DNA from: Marmoricola sp.
GTDB taxonomy: Bacteria; Actinomycetota; Actinomycetes; Propionibacteriales; Nocardioidaceae
NCBI GenBank assembly: GCA_025965315.1
Contig: JAOPXD010000108.1
Span: 1-42,718, forward strand
Direction of reading: 5' to 3'
DNA length: 42,718 nucleotides
Position 1 is the stretch's first letter; every line of letters begins with the position of its first letter. The notes under the pieces were generated by a model. The model was not told the origin of the DNA. It ran no database searches and worked only from the letters and a program-made list of their open reading frames with translations. Positions 14,470-22,924 of this stretch are shown in pieces. The position numbers and the translations under genes are program-made.

Positions 14470-15663
14470 TTGAGCGACGACTCGCGGTCCTGTCCGCTGC
14501 TGCACGTCGACATGGACGCGTTCTACGCCTCGGTCGCCCTGCGCGACCACCCCGAGCTGGTCGATCTGCCCGTGATCGTCGGCGGGGGACACCGCGGTGT
14601 GGTGCTGTCGGCGAACTACCTGGCCCGGCGGCTGGGCGTCCGGTCCGGGATGTCCGGGACCATGGCCGCCCAGCTGTGTCCCCAGGCCGTCCGGCTGGCG
14701 CCTGATTTCGCGGCCTTCGAGGCGGTCTCACGCTCGGTGATGGAGACCTTTCGCGAGGTGACGCCCCTGGTCGAGGCGTACTCGTTGGACGAGGCGTTCC
14801 TCGATGTCAGCGGATCTGCCCGCGAGCGCGGCACGCCGCTCCAGATCGCCGAGTGGTTGCGGGCCCGGATCCATGACGAGCAGAGGATCACCTGCTCGGT
14901 CGGACTGGCCGCGACGGTCTCGGTGGCGAAGCTCGCCAGTCGTCGGGCGAAGCCCGACGGGGTGCTGATGGTTCCGCCCGACCGGGTCATCGACTACCTG
15001 CACCCGCTCGACGTCGGCGAGCTGTTCGGGGTGGGGGAGAAGACCCGGGACCGGCTGCGACGCCTCGGCCTGGAGACGGTGGGCGACGTTGCCCGGATCC
15101 CGCTGCCGACGCTGCGGCAGATGCTCGGTCAGGCGGCAGGAGCGCACCTGCACCACCTGGCCTGGGGCACGGACCGGAGCACCTTGGTGCCTCGGCGGTC
15201 GGAGGACGACCCCGAACGCAGCATGGGTGCCGAGGAGACGTTCTCGCGCGACACCGCGGACCCGGTGGTGATCCGGCGCGAGCTGCTCAGGCTCTCGGGC
15301 AAGGTCGCGGGCCGGATGCGACGGGCGGGGTACGCGGGACGCACGGTGGCCATCCGCGTCCGCTACAGCAACTTCGAGACGATCACCCGCTCGCGCACGC
15401 TTCCCGACCCGACCGATGTGAGCTCCGAGGTCCACGCCGCTGCGGTGCGGCTCTTCGAGGCGCTCCCGACCGGTCGCCGGATCCGGTTGGTCGGGGTCCG
15501 GGTCGAGGGTTTGCGGCCCCGGGTGGGGAGCGAACGCCAGCTGGTTCTGGGCGCGCGCGAACACGGTTGGGCCGAGGCCGACCGGGCGGTCGACCTGGCC
15601 GGCCGGCGGTTCGGACGGGGCGCCGTACGGCCGGCGACACTGCTCGGTGGGGATCGACCCTGA
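14470..15663 (+). CDS. dinB: DNA polymerase IV (Y-family translesion polymerase)
   Basis: A 397-aa Y-family polymerase that copies past damaged bases at low fidelity. The metal-binding residues are Asp14 (HVDMDAFYASV) and Asp107/Glu108 (YSLDEAFLDVS). Fingers, thumb (helix-hairpin-helix LFGVGEKTRDRLRRLGL) and little finger (MGAEETFSRD) follow in normal order. The spot for the beta-clamp peptide, usually QLSLF, reads QLVLG (357-361), lacking the final aromatic residue. The TTG start at 14470 has a GGAG-like SD (14456-14463) and the N-terminus aligns with the family. It closes the group headed by the SOS box. Confidence 0.93.
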   Translation: MSDDSRSCPLLHVDMDAFYASVALRDHPELVDLPVIVGGGHRGVVLSANYLARRLGVRSGMSGTMAAQLCPQAVRLAPDFAAFEAVSRSVMETFREVTPLVEAYSLDEAFLDVSGSARERGTPLQIAEWLRARIHDEQRITCSVGLAATVSVAKLASRRAKPDGVLMVPPDRVIDYLHPLDVGELFGVGEKTRDRLRRLGLETVGDVARIPLPTLRQMLGQAAGAHLHHLAWGTDRSTLVPRRSEDDPERSMGAEETFSRDTADPVVIRRELLRLSGKVAGRMRRAGYAGRTVAIRVRYSNFETITRSRTLPDPTDVSSEVHAAAVRLFEALPTGRRIRLVGVRVEGLRPRVGSERQLVLGAREHGWAEADRAVDLAGRRFGRGAVRPATLLGGDRP

Positions 15664-15798
15664 CGGGCCGCGTGGCGGCGTGGATCGGGCGGTCGAAGGA
15701 TTCACAGAAGGGAATTCCTGATCTCGGGTACCGCGTTGACCAGAGCCTGCCTAGACTTGGTGGTAACTGGATGTGTCGTCGGTCACCTGGAGGAAGTC

Positions 15799-16266
15799 GT
15801 GCCGCTCTCGGAAGAGGAGCTCCGTCTGCTTGAGCAGATGGAACGCGCCCTTGCCGCAGAGGACCCGAAGTTCGTCTCTGCTCTGCAGGGCCGGACCCTG
15901 CGTCGGGTCGCCAAGATGCGCACCTTCGCCGCGGGCGCCGTGTTCCTGGGCGGGATCGCGATGCTCATGGGCGGCACGATGGCTGAGATGCCGTGGCTCG
16001 GGATCCTCGGATTCCTGGTCATGCTCGGGTCCGCCATGGTCGGACTTGCTGCCTGGAGAGGCCATCGTGCCCCCGAGGACCGTCCGGCCCCGGATGCGCT
16101 CTTCGACTTCGACGACCACCCGCACCGCTTCGAGGTGATCGACGGCGGTCGGACGACCAAGCCGAAGCGTCAACGCCGTCAGCGGGCACCGCGGGCATCC
16201 CGTCAGGGCACGTTCATGCAGCGTATGGAGCAGCGCTGGCAGCAGCGTCGCGGCCAGGGTTTCTGA
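15799..16266 (+). CDS. DUF3040 membrane protein
   Basis: A 155-aa protein. The N-terminus is the DUF3040 signature PLSEEELRLLEQMERALAAE and then DPKF; two membrane helices follow (about 40-58 and 64-86), then a basic cytosolic tail rich in Arg and Gln. The function is unknown; M. tuberculosis has a homologue (Rv2169c) in the same neighbourhood. GTG 15799 follows GGAGG by five bases. The 135-base upstream gap holds TAGACT (15752-15757) as a possible -10. Confidence 0.85.
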   Translation: MPLSEEELRLLEQMERALAAEDPKFVSALQGRTLRRVAKMRTFAAGAVFLGGIAMLMGGTMAEMPWLGILGFLVMLGSAMVGLAAWRGHRAPEDRPAPDALFDFDDHPHRFEVIDGGRTTKPKRQRRQRAPRASRQGTFMQRMEQRWQQRRGQGF

Positions 16267-16296
16267 ACCTCGGCCCCGGGCGGGACGACCTGCCTC

Positions 16297-18675
16297 TCAG
16301 CTGACCTCGGTCATCGTCGAGCTAGGTGGCTCGGCGCCGACAGGTCGCTTGCGGTCCCACAACGACCGAGGAAGCACCTGCGCCATCCGGGCGCTCTGCC
16401 GTGAGACAGCAGCAGTGAGGAGGTCCGTCCATCGCTCGACGGTGGCCACGACGTGCGCCCGGGAGTCGTCGTCCAGGGAGAACTCCTCGGCGTAGCGGGC
16501 GCGCTCGAGCAGCTCGACGAAACGCTCGAGCAGCCGGACGTCATCGGGAAGAGCAGATGCCTGCCGGACGAGCACAGCGCCGATCTCGCGCGCCGACCGT
16601 CCCTCGGGCCAGGGGACGCCCAAGTCGATCGCGGTGGCCCGGAGCTCGTCCCAGGCATGCTCGACCACGGCATCGTCGTCGGGCCGCAGGCGTCGACGGC
16701 GTTGCGACGAGCGCAGCAGCCTCGGCCCCGCAGCGAGGAGCAGCAGCACGAGCAGGCCGGCGACGATCGCCGGAGCCGACGTCCAGCGGTTGGAGTGCGA
16801 CGATGTCGCCACCGGCTGATCCGTCGCCACACCGGGAGTGGGACGTGGCCGGGCGATGCTCGGCTGGGCCGTGGGGGTCTGGGTCGTCGGTGGGCTGGCA
16901 ACCTGCTGCTGGGTCCATGGCGGTGCCGGGCCGGTCCGGATCGAGGGTGTCGGTTCGAACCGGACCCAGCCCGATCCGCGGAGGTAGATCTCGGGCCAGG
17001 CGTGCAGGTCGTCGCTGGTGTACGTGTAGTTGTAGATGCCCGCGTCGGACGGCTCCGGCTGGAGGAAGCCGACGGCGACCCGGGCGGGGATGCCCAGGGA
17101 ACGCGCCATCACGGCCATCGCCGCAGCGAACTGCTCGCAGAACCCGCTCTTGTCCGTGGTGATGAACCGGAGCAGCTCGGCCTCTCCGTCGCCGTCCTGC
17201 TGGGCCAGGGAGTAGGTGAACCCGCCACCGGTCCGGAACCAGTTCTGCAGCAGGACCGCCTTGGCGTACGGAGTGGTTCCCGATGCCGTCACCTGACGGG
17301 CGATCGTCCTGACCTCGGCCGGCAAGTCCTTGGGCAGGGCCGTCATCGGACCCTGGATCGATTCCGGTGCCGGGTTCGCGGCGTCCAGGTCGTCCGCGGC
17401 GTACTGCGGCGCGAGTGCCGTCAGCTGGTAGCTGACCGTTCCGAGTGACGCGTGACCGCCGGCATCGGCGATGTCGAGGGTCGGCTCGGCGTAGCGCCAG
17501 TCACCGCTGTCGATCTGGATCGTCCTGGTGGAGTACGGCACCGGAAGCCAGCTGGTCGAGAACGACTCGGACAGCTGCATCGACCAGGACGACGTGATGC
17601 CCCGGGTCGTGAAGTCGATCCCGGCTGGATCCGGCAGCCGGCCGGTCGCCCGGTTCGAGACCGGCAGGTCGCGTGCCGACGGGTACCAGGCCTCCCCGTT
17701 GAACTTGTCCAGCACCGTGGTCTTGACGTACGTCGGGTCGGGCGCGTCGGTCTTCGCGTAGAGCAGCACCTCGTGGTCGTGGCGCACCAGATCACGTTGC
17801 ATGGTCACCAGTGGATTGGTCAGCGTGACCCGGCTGGTGTGCCCGGAACCGCCGCGCTTGCCGTGGTCACGGTTCAGGAATCCGTCGGCCACCGGGACCA
17901 GCACCGGCAGCACGAGTGCGGCTGCGGCCGTGACCACCCCGATCCGGAAGGCGCGCCCGCTGACCGACGTACGGTCCAGGATCCGTTCGGTCTCACCGGG
18001 ACGACTGCGGCGGCCGGTGACCGTCTGCCCCCAGTCCAGGACCCGGTCCGTCTCGACCGCGGCGAGCAGCACGACGAACAGCAGCGCCACACCGACGAAC
18101 ACGACCGGCGAGAGCCGGGTGTCCAGGACACTGATCGGGATCGACATCGCGATCAGTACCGGGATCCCCGACCACGGTGCACGTCGCAGGCCGCAGGCGA
18201 TCAGGTCGACCGCGAGCAGCACCAGAAGCGAAGCCGCGACCAAGTAGACCACGGCGTCGGTGTGCGCAGCGAGGACGGGGGAGCGGTACTTGTCGACGGT
18301 CGCGGCTCCGTGACGGACCTGCGAGGCGAGGTTGCTGGTGCTGGACGGCGTGGGAACCCAGCCGCCGACAGCCCCGCCGATCGCGAAGTGGTGGTGGAAC
18401 CAGAGCAGGACGACGACGACCTGGGCGGCGAAGGTCGCGAACCAGACGATGCGCAGCGTCCGGCCGAGCACCCCGACCGCCACGACCAGGAAGGTCGCGG
18501 CGAAGGCCGGATCGATGACGCGCTCTGGTTCCTCGATCAGACCGCGCCACGACCACAGCGACAGCCAAGCCATCGCTCCTGCCAGGACCGCGATGGCGAG
18601 CTCGGGCAGCACCAGGTCGATGAGGCTCGTCCCGGCAGGGCGCCCGCTCCGGGCCGCGGTGCTCGGGCCGGTCAT
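16297..18675 (-). CDS. Transglutaminase-like membrane protein (DUF3488 plus transglutaminase core)
   Basis: A 792-aa membrane protein. The first 240 residues or so hold several transmembrane helices (DUF3488-like). A large extracellular region carries a transglutaminase core with Cys at about 512 (SGFCEQFAAAMAVMARSLGI), His at about 558 (DDLHAWPEIYL) and WVRFEPTPS, where Glu stands in place of the usual Asp. A Pro/Thr linker, another helix and a C-terminal DUF4129-like cytosolic tail follow. Its ATG overlaps the DUF58 stop by four bases with AGGAG eight bases upstream. MoxR, DUF58 and transglutaminase proteins commonly form one operon; a role in envelope-protein processing is inferred, not shown. 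Confidence 0.88.
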   Translation of the reverse strand: MTGPSTAARSGRPAGTSLIDLVLPELAIAVLAGAMAWLSLWSWRGLIEEPERVIDPAFAATFLVVAVGVLGRTLRIVWFATFAAQVVVVLLWFHHHFAIGGAVGGWVPTPSSTSNLASQVRHGAATVDKYRSPVLAAHTDAVVYLVAASLLVLLAVDLIACGLRRAPWSGIPVLIAMSIPISVLDTRLSPVVFVGVALLFVVLLAAVETDRVLDWGQTVTGRRSRPGETERILDRTSVSGRAFRIGVVTAAAALVLPVLVPVADGFLNRDHGKRGGSGHTSRVTLTNPLVTMQRDLVRHDHEVLLYAKTDAPDPTYVKTTVLDKFNGEAWYPSARDLPVSNRATGRLPDPAGIDFTTRGITSSWSMQLSESFSTSWLPVPYSTRTIQIDSGDWRYAEPTLDIADAGGHASLGTVSYQLTALAPQYAADDLDAANPAPESIQGPMTALPKDLPAEVRTIARQVTASGTTPYAKAVLLQNWFRTGGGFTYSLAQQDGDGEAELLRFITTDKSGFCEQFAAAMAVMARSLGIPARVAVGFLQPEPSDAGIYNYTYTSDDLHAWPEIYLRGSGWVRFEPTPSIRTGPAPPWTQQQVASPPTTQTPTAQPSIARPRPTPGVATDQPVATSSHSNRWTSAPAIVAGLLVLLLLAAGPRLLRSSQRRRRLRPDDDAVVEHAWDELRATAIDLGVPWPEGRSAREIGAVLVRQASALPDDVRLLERFVELLERARYAEEFSLDDDSRAHVVATVERWTDLLTAAVSRQSARMAQVLPRSLWDRKRPVGAEPPSSTMTEVS

Positions 18676-19988
18676 CGACCGAGCTCCTGCCACGCGGCCG
18701 GAAGCGATGCACCGCGGTCGAGGGTGGCGGCTTTCCAGCCGCGCTGCTGGAGCCAGCTCGCGGTCTCGCCGTTGCCGGGCCGGCCGGTGCTTCCGGCCCC
18801 CGCTCGTCCTGCCCAGGTCTCGACGTCCAGCGCGATGGCGTACGACGCGTTGCCGCGGGTGTGCAGCCGGGACATGAAGACCCGGTCGCGATCCGAGAGC
18901 GCGCCGAGGACACCGATGACCATGCCGGCGGTCACGGTCTCGTCGACCCAGCCGGTGCTGATCTCAGCCGCGGCTGACGTCGGCAGCGCGGCGAGCTTCT
19001 CCAGCAGCGGGCGCGCACGGGTTCCGATGTCGCCGTCGTGCCACGCGTGCTCGCCGGCGCCGAGGACGTCGGCCTCACCGTCCGCGCTGACGAGGCGTAC
19101 CTGGAAGCCGTGACCGGCGAGGTGGACCGCGATCGAGGCTGCGACCGTGACGGCACGTTCCAGCGAGGAGTCCGGCCCGGCACCACGGTGGGCGCGGGCC
19201 CGGTTGTCGAGGAACAGCGTGCAGCGGGACTGCCACGGTTGCTCCTCGCGACGCACCATCAGCTCTCCGGTCTTCGCGCTGCTGCGCCAGTGCACCCGGC
19301 GGAGGTCGTCACCGTGCCGGTACTCGCGCACGGTGACGTCGGCAGCGCTGCCGCTCGAGAAGGGGCGTGGCCGGTTGTCACCGGTTCCGGTCCAGGCGCC
19401 GAGCAGCGGGATCGGCGGCAACGGCTCGGTGGCCGGGACGACGACCACCGAGGTGGTGCGCGTGAACGGACGGTGCAGCGCGAGCATCCCGAACGGGTCG
19501 GCGACGCGGACGCGCATCGGGCCCAGCTCGTAGATGCCGCGGACGTCGGCGTGCACCGGGTAATCGAACCGCCGGTGCCATCCGGGCTGCATCGCATCGA
19601 CCACGAACCGCGGCCTCTGACCCAGGGCCCAGGGCAGGTGCTCCTCCAGGAGCAGCAGGCCGGTGCGACTACCGAGGTTCGTCAGGTCCAGGTGCACCGC
19701 CGTGGTCTGCCCGACCTCGATCTGGGTCGACGTCAGGGTCCGGGTCAGGCTGAGCCGGTGCTTAGACCGGGTGACCAGTCCCGCGGTGACGACCGGCAGC
19801 AGCAGCACCAGGGCGCCGATCCGGACCAGGTCGCGCTCGCCCATCGCGACCCCGCAGACCGCCGCCGTGATCCCGGCAGCGACGAAGCCGCGCCCGCGCA
19901 GGGTCAGCGATCGCAGCGCAGCGACGAAGCCGCCGCGGTCGGCGACCGGAGCTGCCCGTCGAGCTGCTGCCCGGAACGCGATCGTCAT
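18672..19988 (-). CDS. DUF58 domain protein (MoxR-associated)
   Basis: A 438-aa protein with two N-terminal membrane helices (near 30-70), then a beta-rich domain and the DUF58 signature GDNRPRPFSSGSAADVTVRE followed by YRHGDDLRRVHWRSSAKTGE, which begins a vWA-like fold. It has no complete MIDAS. It starts seven bases after the moxR stop and ends with a four-base overlap into the transglutaminase gene, so the three proteins are made together. DUF58 proteins are believed to work with the MoxR ATPase; the target is unknown. Confidence 0.87.
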   Translation of the reverse strand: MTIAFRAAARRAAPVADRGGFVAALRSLTLRGRGFVAAGITAAVCGVAMGERDLVRIGALVLLLPVVTAGLVTRSKHRLSLTRTLTSTQIEVGQTTAVHLDLTNLGSRTGLLLLEEHLPWALGQRPRFVVDAMQPGWHRRFDYPVHADVRGIYELGPMRVRVADPFGMLALHRPFTRTTSVVVVPATEPLPPIPLLGAWTGTGDNRPRPFSSGSAADVTVREYRHGDDLRRVHWRSSAKTGELMVRREEQPWQSRCTLFLDNRARAHRGAGPDSSLERAVTVAASIAVHLAGHGFQVRLVSADGEADVLGAGEHAWHDGDIGTRARPLLEKLAALPTSAAAEISTGWVDETVTAGMVIGVLGALSDRDRVFMSRLHTRGNASYAIALDVETWAGRAGAGSTGRPGNGETASWLQQRGWKAATLDRGASLPAAWQELGR

Positions 19989-19995
19989 CGCCGGA

Positions 19996-20964
19996 TCAGT
20001 CGGGGACCGGAACGGTGGCGAGCAGGTCGCCGAGGATCTCGGTCGGTCCGCGTCCCGCCATCGCCGACTCCACCGTCGGCAGCAGCCGGTGTGCCAGCAC
20101 GGCCGGCGCGAGCTCGTGGAGGTCGTCGGGCACGACGAAGTCCCGGTCGGACAGGGCGGCCGATGCCTTCGCCGCACGCACCAGGTGCAGGGTGGCTCGT
20201 GGCGAGGCCCCGAGCCTCAGCTCGGGTGACTTGCGGGTCGCGGTGGCCAGGGCGACGGCGTACCGCTGGACCGCTGTCGAGACGTGCACGCCGGCGACCG
20301 ACGCGATCAGCTTGCGGATCTCGGCTGCATCGGTGACCGGCTCGAGATCGTCGATCGGGCTGGAGACCGACCGCGCCGAGAGCATCGCGATCTCGGCCGC
20401 CATCACCGGGTAACCCATCGAGACCCGTGCCAGGAAGCGGTCGCGCTGCGCCTCGGGAAGGGCATAGGTGCCTTCCATCTCGAGCGGGTTCTGGGTCGCG
20501 ATCACCATGAACGGCTGCTCGAGCAGGAAGGTCTGGTTGTCGACGGTGACCTGACGCTCCTCCATGCACTCGAGCATCGCCGACTGGGTCTTCGGCGAGG
20601 CCCGGTTGATCTCGTCGCCGATCACGATGTTGGCGAAGATGCCGCCCGGGCGGAACTCGAACTGGCGGGTGTCCTGGTTGAAGATCGAGACGCCGGTGAT
20701 GTCGGAGGGCAGCAGGTCCGGGGTGAACTGGATCCGCCGCACGGTCAGGTCGATCGACCGGGCCAGGGCTTTGCTCAGCATCGTCTTCCCGACGCCGGGG
20801 ACGTCCTCGATCAGCAGGTGACCCTCGGCGAGCAGGACGACGAGCGCCGTCCGCGCCACTTCGGGCTTGCCCTCGATGACCTTCTCGATGTTGGCACGCA
20901 CCCGGTCAGCGACAGCACGCACAGCGTCCAGTCCGCCGCCGGCCGGCGACCTTTCTTCACTCAT
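19996..20964 (-). CDS. MoxR-family AAA+ ATPase
   Basis: A 322-aa AAA+ protein. Walker A is EDVPGVGKTML, Walker B is IVIGDEINRASP, with the MoxR features GGIFANIV and QNPLEMEGTYALPEAQRDRF (sensor 1 and arginine-finger region). The C-terminal helical lid ends in LRLGASPRATLHLVRAAKA. MoxR ATPases act as chaperones that mature partner complexes. ATG 20964 is chosen because the stretch before it is the mraZ control region, and MoxR proteins normally begin just ahead of this region. It is divergent from mraZ. Confidence 0.9.
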   Translation of the reverse strand: MSEERSPAGGGLDAVRAVADRVRANIEKVIEGKPEVARTALVVLLAEGHLLIEDVPGVGKTMLSKALARSIDLTVRRIQFTPDLLPSDITGVSIFNQDTRQFEFRPGGIFANIVIGDEINRASPKTQSAMLECMEERQVTVDNQTFLLEQPFMVIATQNPLEMEGTYALPEAQRDRFLARVSMGYPVMAAEIAMLSARSVSSPIDDLEPVTDAAEIRKLIASVAGVHVSTAVQRYAVALATATRKSPELRLGASPRATLHLVRAAKASAALSDRDFVVPDDLHELAPAVLAHRLLPTVESAMAGRGPTEILGDLLATVPVPD

Positions 20965-21028
20965 GGGTCTAGTGAACCGCAACCGCGTCGGCGGTCGGGC
21001 GGGGATCTGGAGCAAAAGGGGAGAGAAA

Positions 21029-21084
21029 TGGGGTGAAGGTGGTTGACGGTGGGGCGATGTGGAGTAAAGTGGGGGAAAGTGGTG
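21029..21084 (+). promoter_or_regulatory. mraZ promoter with array of MraZ-type TGG boxes
   Basis: TGG-starting pentamers recur at 21040 (TGGTT), 21050 (TGGGG), 21060 (TGGAG), 21070 (TGGGG) and 21080 (TGGTG), exactly 10 bp apart. A sixth, TGGGG at 21029, is 11 bp further upstream. The E. coli MraZ operator is three TGGGN boxes spaced by five bases, the same geometry. A promoter, TTGACG (21043-21048), 16 bp, TAAAGT (21065-21070), lies inside the array, so MraZ binding should block it. Confidence 0.8.
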
Positions 21085-21107
21085 GAAGAGAGGGATGAGG
21101 TGGCGCG

Positions 21108-21536
21108 ATGTTCTCCGGCACCTTCAAACCCAAGCTCGACGACAAGGGGCGCCTCTTCCTCCCGGCCAAATTCCGCGAGGCGATGGGGGACGGGCTGGTG
21201 ATCACCCGAGGTCAGGACCGGTCGATCGACCTGCGCACCAGGGCCGACTTCGAGGTCTTCGCGGAGAAGTTCCAGAACGCGTCCCAGACCGATGCCCGGC
21301 TGCGTGCGTACGGGCGGATGTTGTTCGCGCTCGCCTCCGACCAGGTCCCCGACAAGCAGGGCCGGATCACCGTGACTCCCGAGCTCCGCGAGTACTCGGC
21401 GATCGAGCGCGACTGCGTCGTGATCGGGATCTACAACCGGATCGAGATCTGGGAGCCGGCCTCCTGGGCGGCGTACACGGCCGCGCAGGAAACGGCGTTC
21501 TCCGACGTCCAGGAAGAGATCTTCCCGGGTTTCTAG
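21108..21536 (+). CDS. mraZ: MraZ transcriptional regulator of the dcw cluster
   Basis: A 142-aa MraZ, a member of the AbrB/SpoVT fold that forms oligomeric rings and binds its own promoter. It starts MFSGTFKPKLDDKGRLFLPA and has two repeats, each with a D-x-K/Q-GR element: KLDDKGRLFLPAKFRE and DKQGRITVTPELRE. The ATG at 21108 follows GAGG by seven bases. It is the first gene of the dcw cluster and very likely autoregulated through the TGG boxes just upstream. Confidence 0.95.
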   Translation: MFSGTFKPKLDDKGRLFLPAKFREAMGDGLVITRGQDRSIDLRTRADFEVFAEKFQNASQTDARLRAYGRMLFALASDQVPDKQGRITVTPELREYSAIERDCVVIGIYNRIEIWEPASWAAYTAAQETAFSDVQEEIFPGF

Positions 21537-21544
21537 AAGCACCC

Positions 21545-21572
21545 GCACAGGGCTCCAGAGCACAGGGCTCCA
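21545..21572. repeat. Tandem 15-bp repeat, two copies
   Basis: GCACAGGGCTCCA occurs at 21545-21557 and again at 21560-21572, separated by two bases. It lies in the 197-base gap between mraZ and the 47-aa ORF. The remainder of that gap has no other evident feature apart from a possible upstream GTG at 21647 for the small ORF. Confidence 0.7.
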
Positions 21573-21733
21573 CAACTCAACACAGGTGATCGCAGGACGA
21601 GGCTCGTGTCCGCTCCTTCCCGAGGCAATCTGTCGCACCTTCCCCGGTGACAGGCGGCCCCGACCCGGAGCGAGCGGACCCGAACCTGGTCAGGCGATCA
21701 CCACTCACGCAGAACAAGCCAGGGGTCGAAGCC

Positions 21734-21877
21734 ATGCAGGAACTGAACGGGTCGGTCGCACCGGCACGGCGGGTGCGTCACGAGGTGCGTGACGGGCTGG
21801 CCGTGATGGCGTTCTCCGCCTCGGCCAGCGTCGCGCTCTCCCTGGTCCTCACCCTTCTCGTCGGACTCGGGAAGTAG
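21734..21877 (+). CDS. Small single-pass membrane protein between mraZ and rsmH
   Basis: A 47-aa protein: a charged N-terminus ([20 protein letters not shown]) followed by one hydrophobic helix (about 23-45, [20 protein letters not shown]) and a short end GLGK. The ATG at 21734 has AGGGG nine bases upstream; an in-frame GTG at 21647 would add 29 polar residues and is less likely. It ends ten bases before rsmH and must be co-transcribed. I do not recognise a named family; its position suggests a division-related or envelope role, which is only inference. Confidence 0.62.
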   Translation: MQELNGSVAPARRVRHEVRDGLAVMAFSASASVALSLVLTLLVGLGK

Positions 21878-21887
21878 GGCCCCGAGG

Positions 21888-22847
21888 ATGAGCAACCCCC
21901 GCCACGTCCCGGTGCTGCTCGACCGGGTCGTTGCCCTGGTGGCACCGGCACTGGTCGAACCGGGCAGCGTGCTCGTCGACGCCACCCTCGGGCTCGGGGG
22001 GCACGCCGAGGCGGTCCTCACCCGGTGTCCCGGCGCTCACGTGGTCGGTGTCGACCGGGACGTGCACGCCCTCGAGCTCGCCGGCGAGCGGCTGGCGCCG
22101 TTCGCGGAGCGGACGACGCTGGTGCACGCGGTGTACGACGAGATCCCCGAGGTCCTCGCCGAACTCGGGATCGCCTCGGTCCAGGGGATCCTGTTCGACC
22201 TCGGCGTCTCCTCCATGCAGCTCGACGTCCGCGAGCGCGGGTTCGCGTACGCCGAGGACGCACCGCTCGACATGCGGATGAACGACACCGAGGGCATCAC
22301 CGCGGCGGAGGTGCTCAACACCTACGAGGCCGCCGACCTGGCCCGGATCCTGCGCAGCTACGGCGAGGAGAAGTTCTCCCGCCAGATCGCGCGGGCGATC
22401 GTCCGCGAGCGCGAGGCCGAGCCGTTCAGCTCCTCGGCACGGTTGGTCGACCTGCTCCGCGCCGTGATCCCGGCACCGGCCCGGCGTACCGGGGGACACC
22501 CGGCCAAGCGGACCTTCCAGGCGCTGCGCATCGAGGTCAACGACGAGCTCGGCGTGCTCCGACGGGCGATCCCGGCGGCGCTGGACTCGATCGCCGTCGG
22601 TGGCCGCGTCGTGGTCATGAGCTACCACTCGCTCGAGGACCGGATGGTCAAGCAGGCCTTCTCCGACCGCACCCGCTCCACAGCCCCCCACGACCTCCCG
22701 GTCGTGCCCGAGGCGTACCAGCCGGAGCTCCGGCTGATCACCCGCGGTGCCGAGAAGGTCACCGACGCCGAGATCGAAGAGAACCCGCGCGCTGCATCCG
22801 TCCGGTTGCGCGCGGTCGAACGGATCCGAAGGGGAACGGCAGCGTGA
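21888..22847 (+). CDS. rsmH: 16S rRNA (cytosine-1402 N4)-methyltransferase
   Basis: A 319-aa RsmH (MraW). It methylates N4 of C1402 in the ribosomal P site using AdoMet. It has the N-terminal [13 protein letters not shown], motif I region [28 protein letters not shown], and the C-terminal [19 protein letters not shown], all family hallmarks. Its TGA (22845-22847) overlaps by four bases with the GTG of the following 26-codon ORF. Confidence 0.95.
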   Translation: MSNPRHVPVLLDRVVALVAPALVEPGSVLVDATLGLGGHAEAVLTRCPGAHVVGVDRDVHALELAGERLAPFAERTTLVHAVYDEIPEVLAELGIASVQGILFDLGVSSMQLDVRERGFAYAEDAPLDMRMNDTEGITAAEVLNTYEAADLARILRSYGEEKFSRQIARAIVREREAEPFSSSARLVDLLRAVIPAPARRTGGHPAKRTFQALRIEVNDELGVLRRAIPAALDSIAVGGRVVVMSYHSLEDRMVKQAFSDRTRSTAPHDLPVVPEAYQPELRLITRGAEKVTDAEIEENPRAASVRLRAVERIRRGTAA

Positions 22848-22924
22848 GCGAGCGAAGCGAGCGAGCCATTCAACGGAGCAGCCACAGCTCATTCGTGGCC
22901 GATGCGAAGCGAGGTCACGCATGA
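22844..22924 (+). CDS. 26-codon ORF bridging rsmH and ftsL
   Basis: The ORF runs GTG 22844 to TGA 22924 and encodes 26 residues starting [16 protein letters not shown] and ending KRGHA. Its GTG overlaps the rsmH stop (GTGA) and its TGA overlaps the ftsL start (ATGA), so a ribosome could pass through all three genes. AAGGGGA stands about eight bases before the GTG. The DNA opens with GAGC/GAAGC units (22846-22866) and GCGAAGCGAG occurs again near 22903-22912. I recall similar SERSER-encoding repeats between genes in other actinobacteria, unverified here. It may be a real coupling peptide or a repeat that happens to keep the frame. Confidence 0.4.
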   Translation: MSERSERAIQRSSHSSFVADAKRGHA

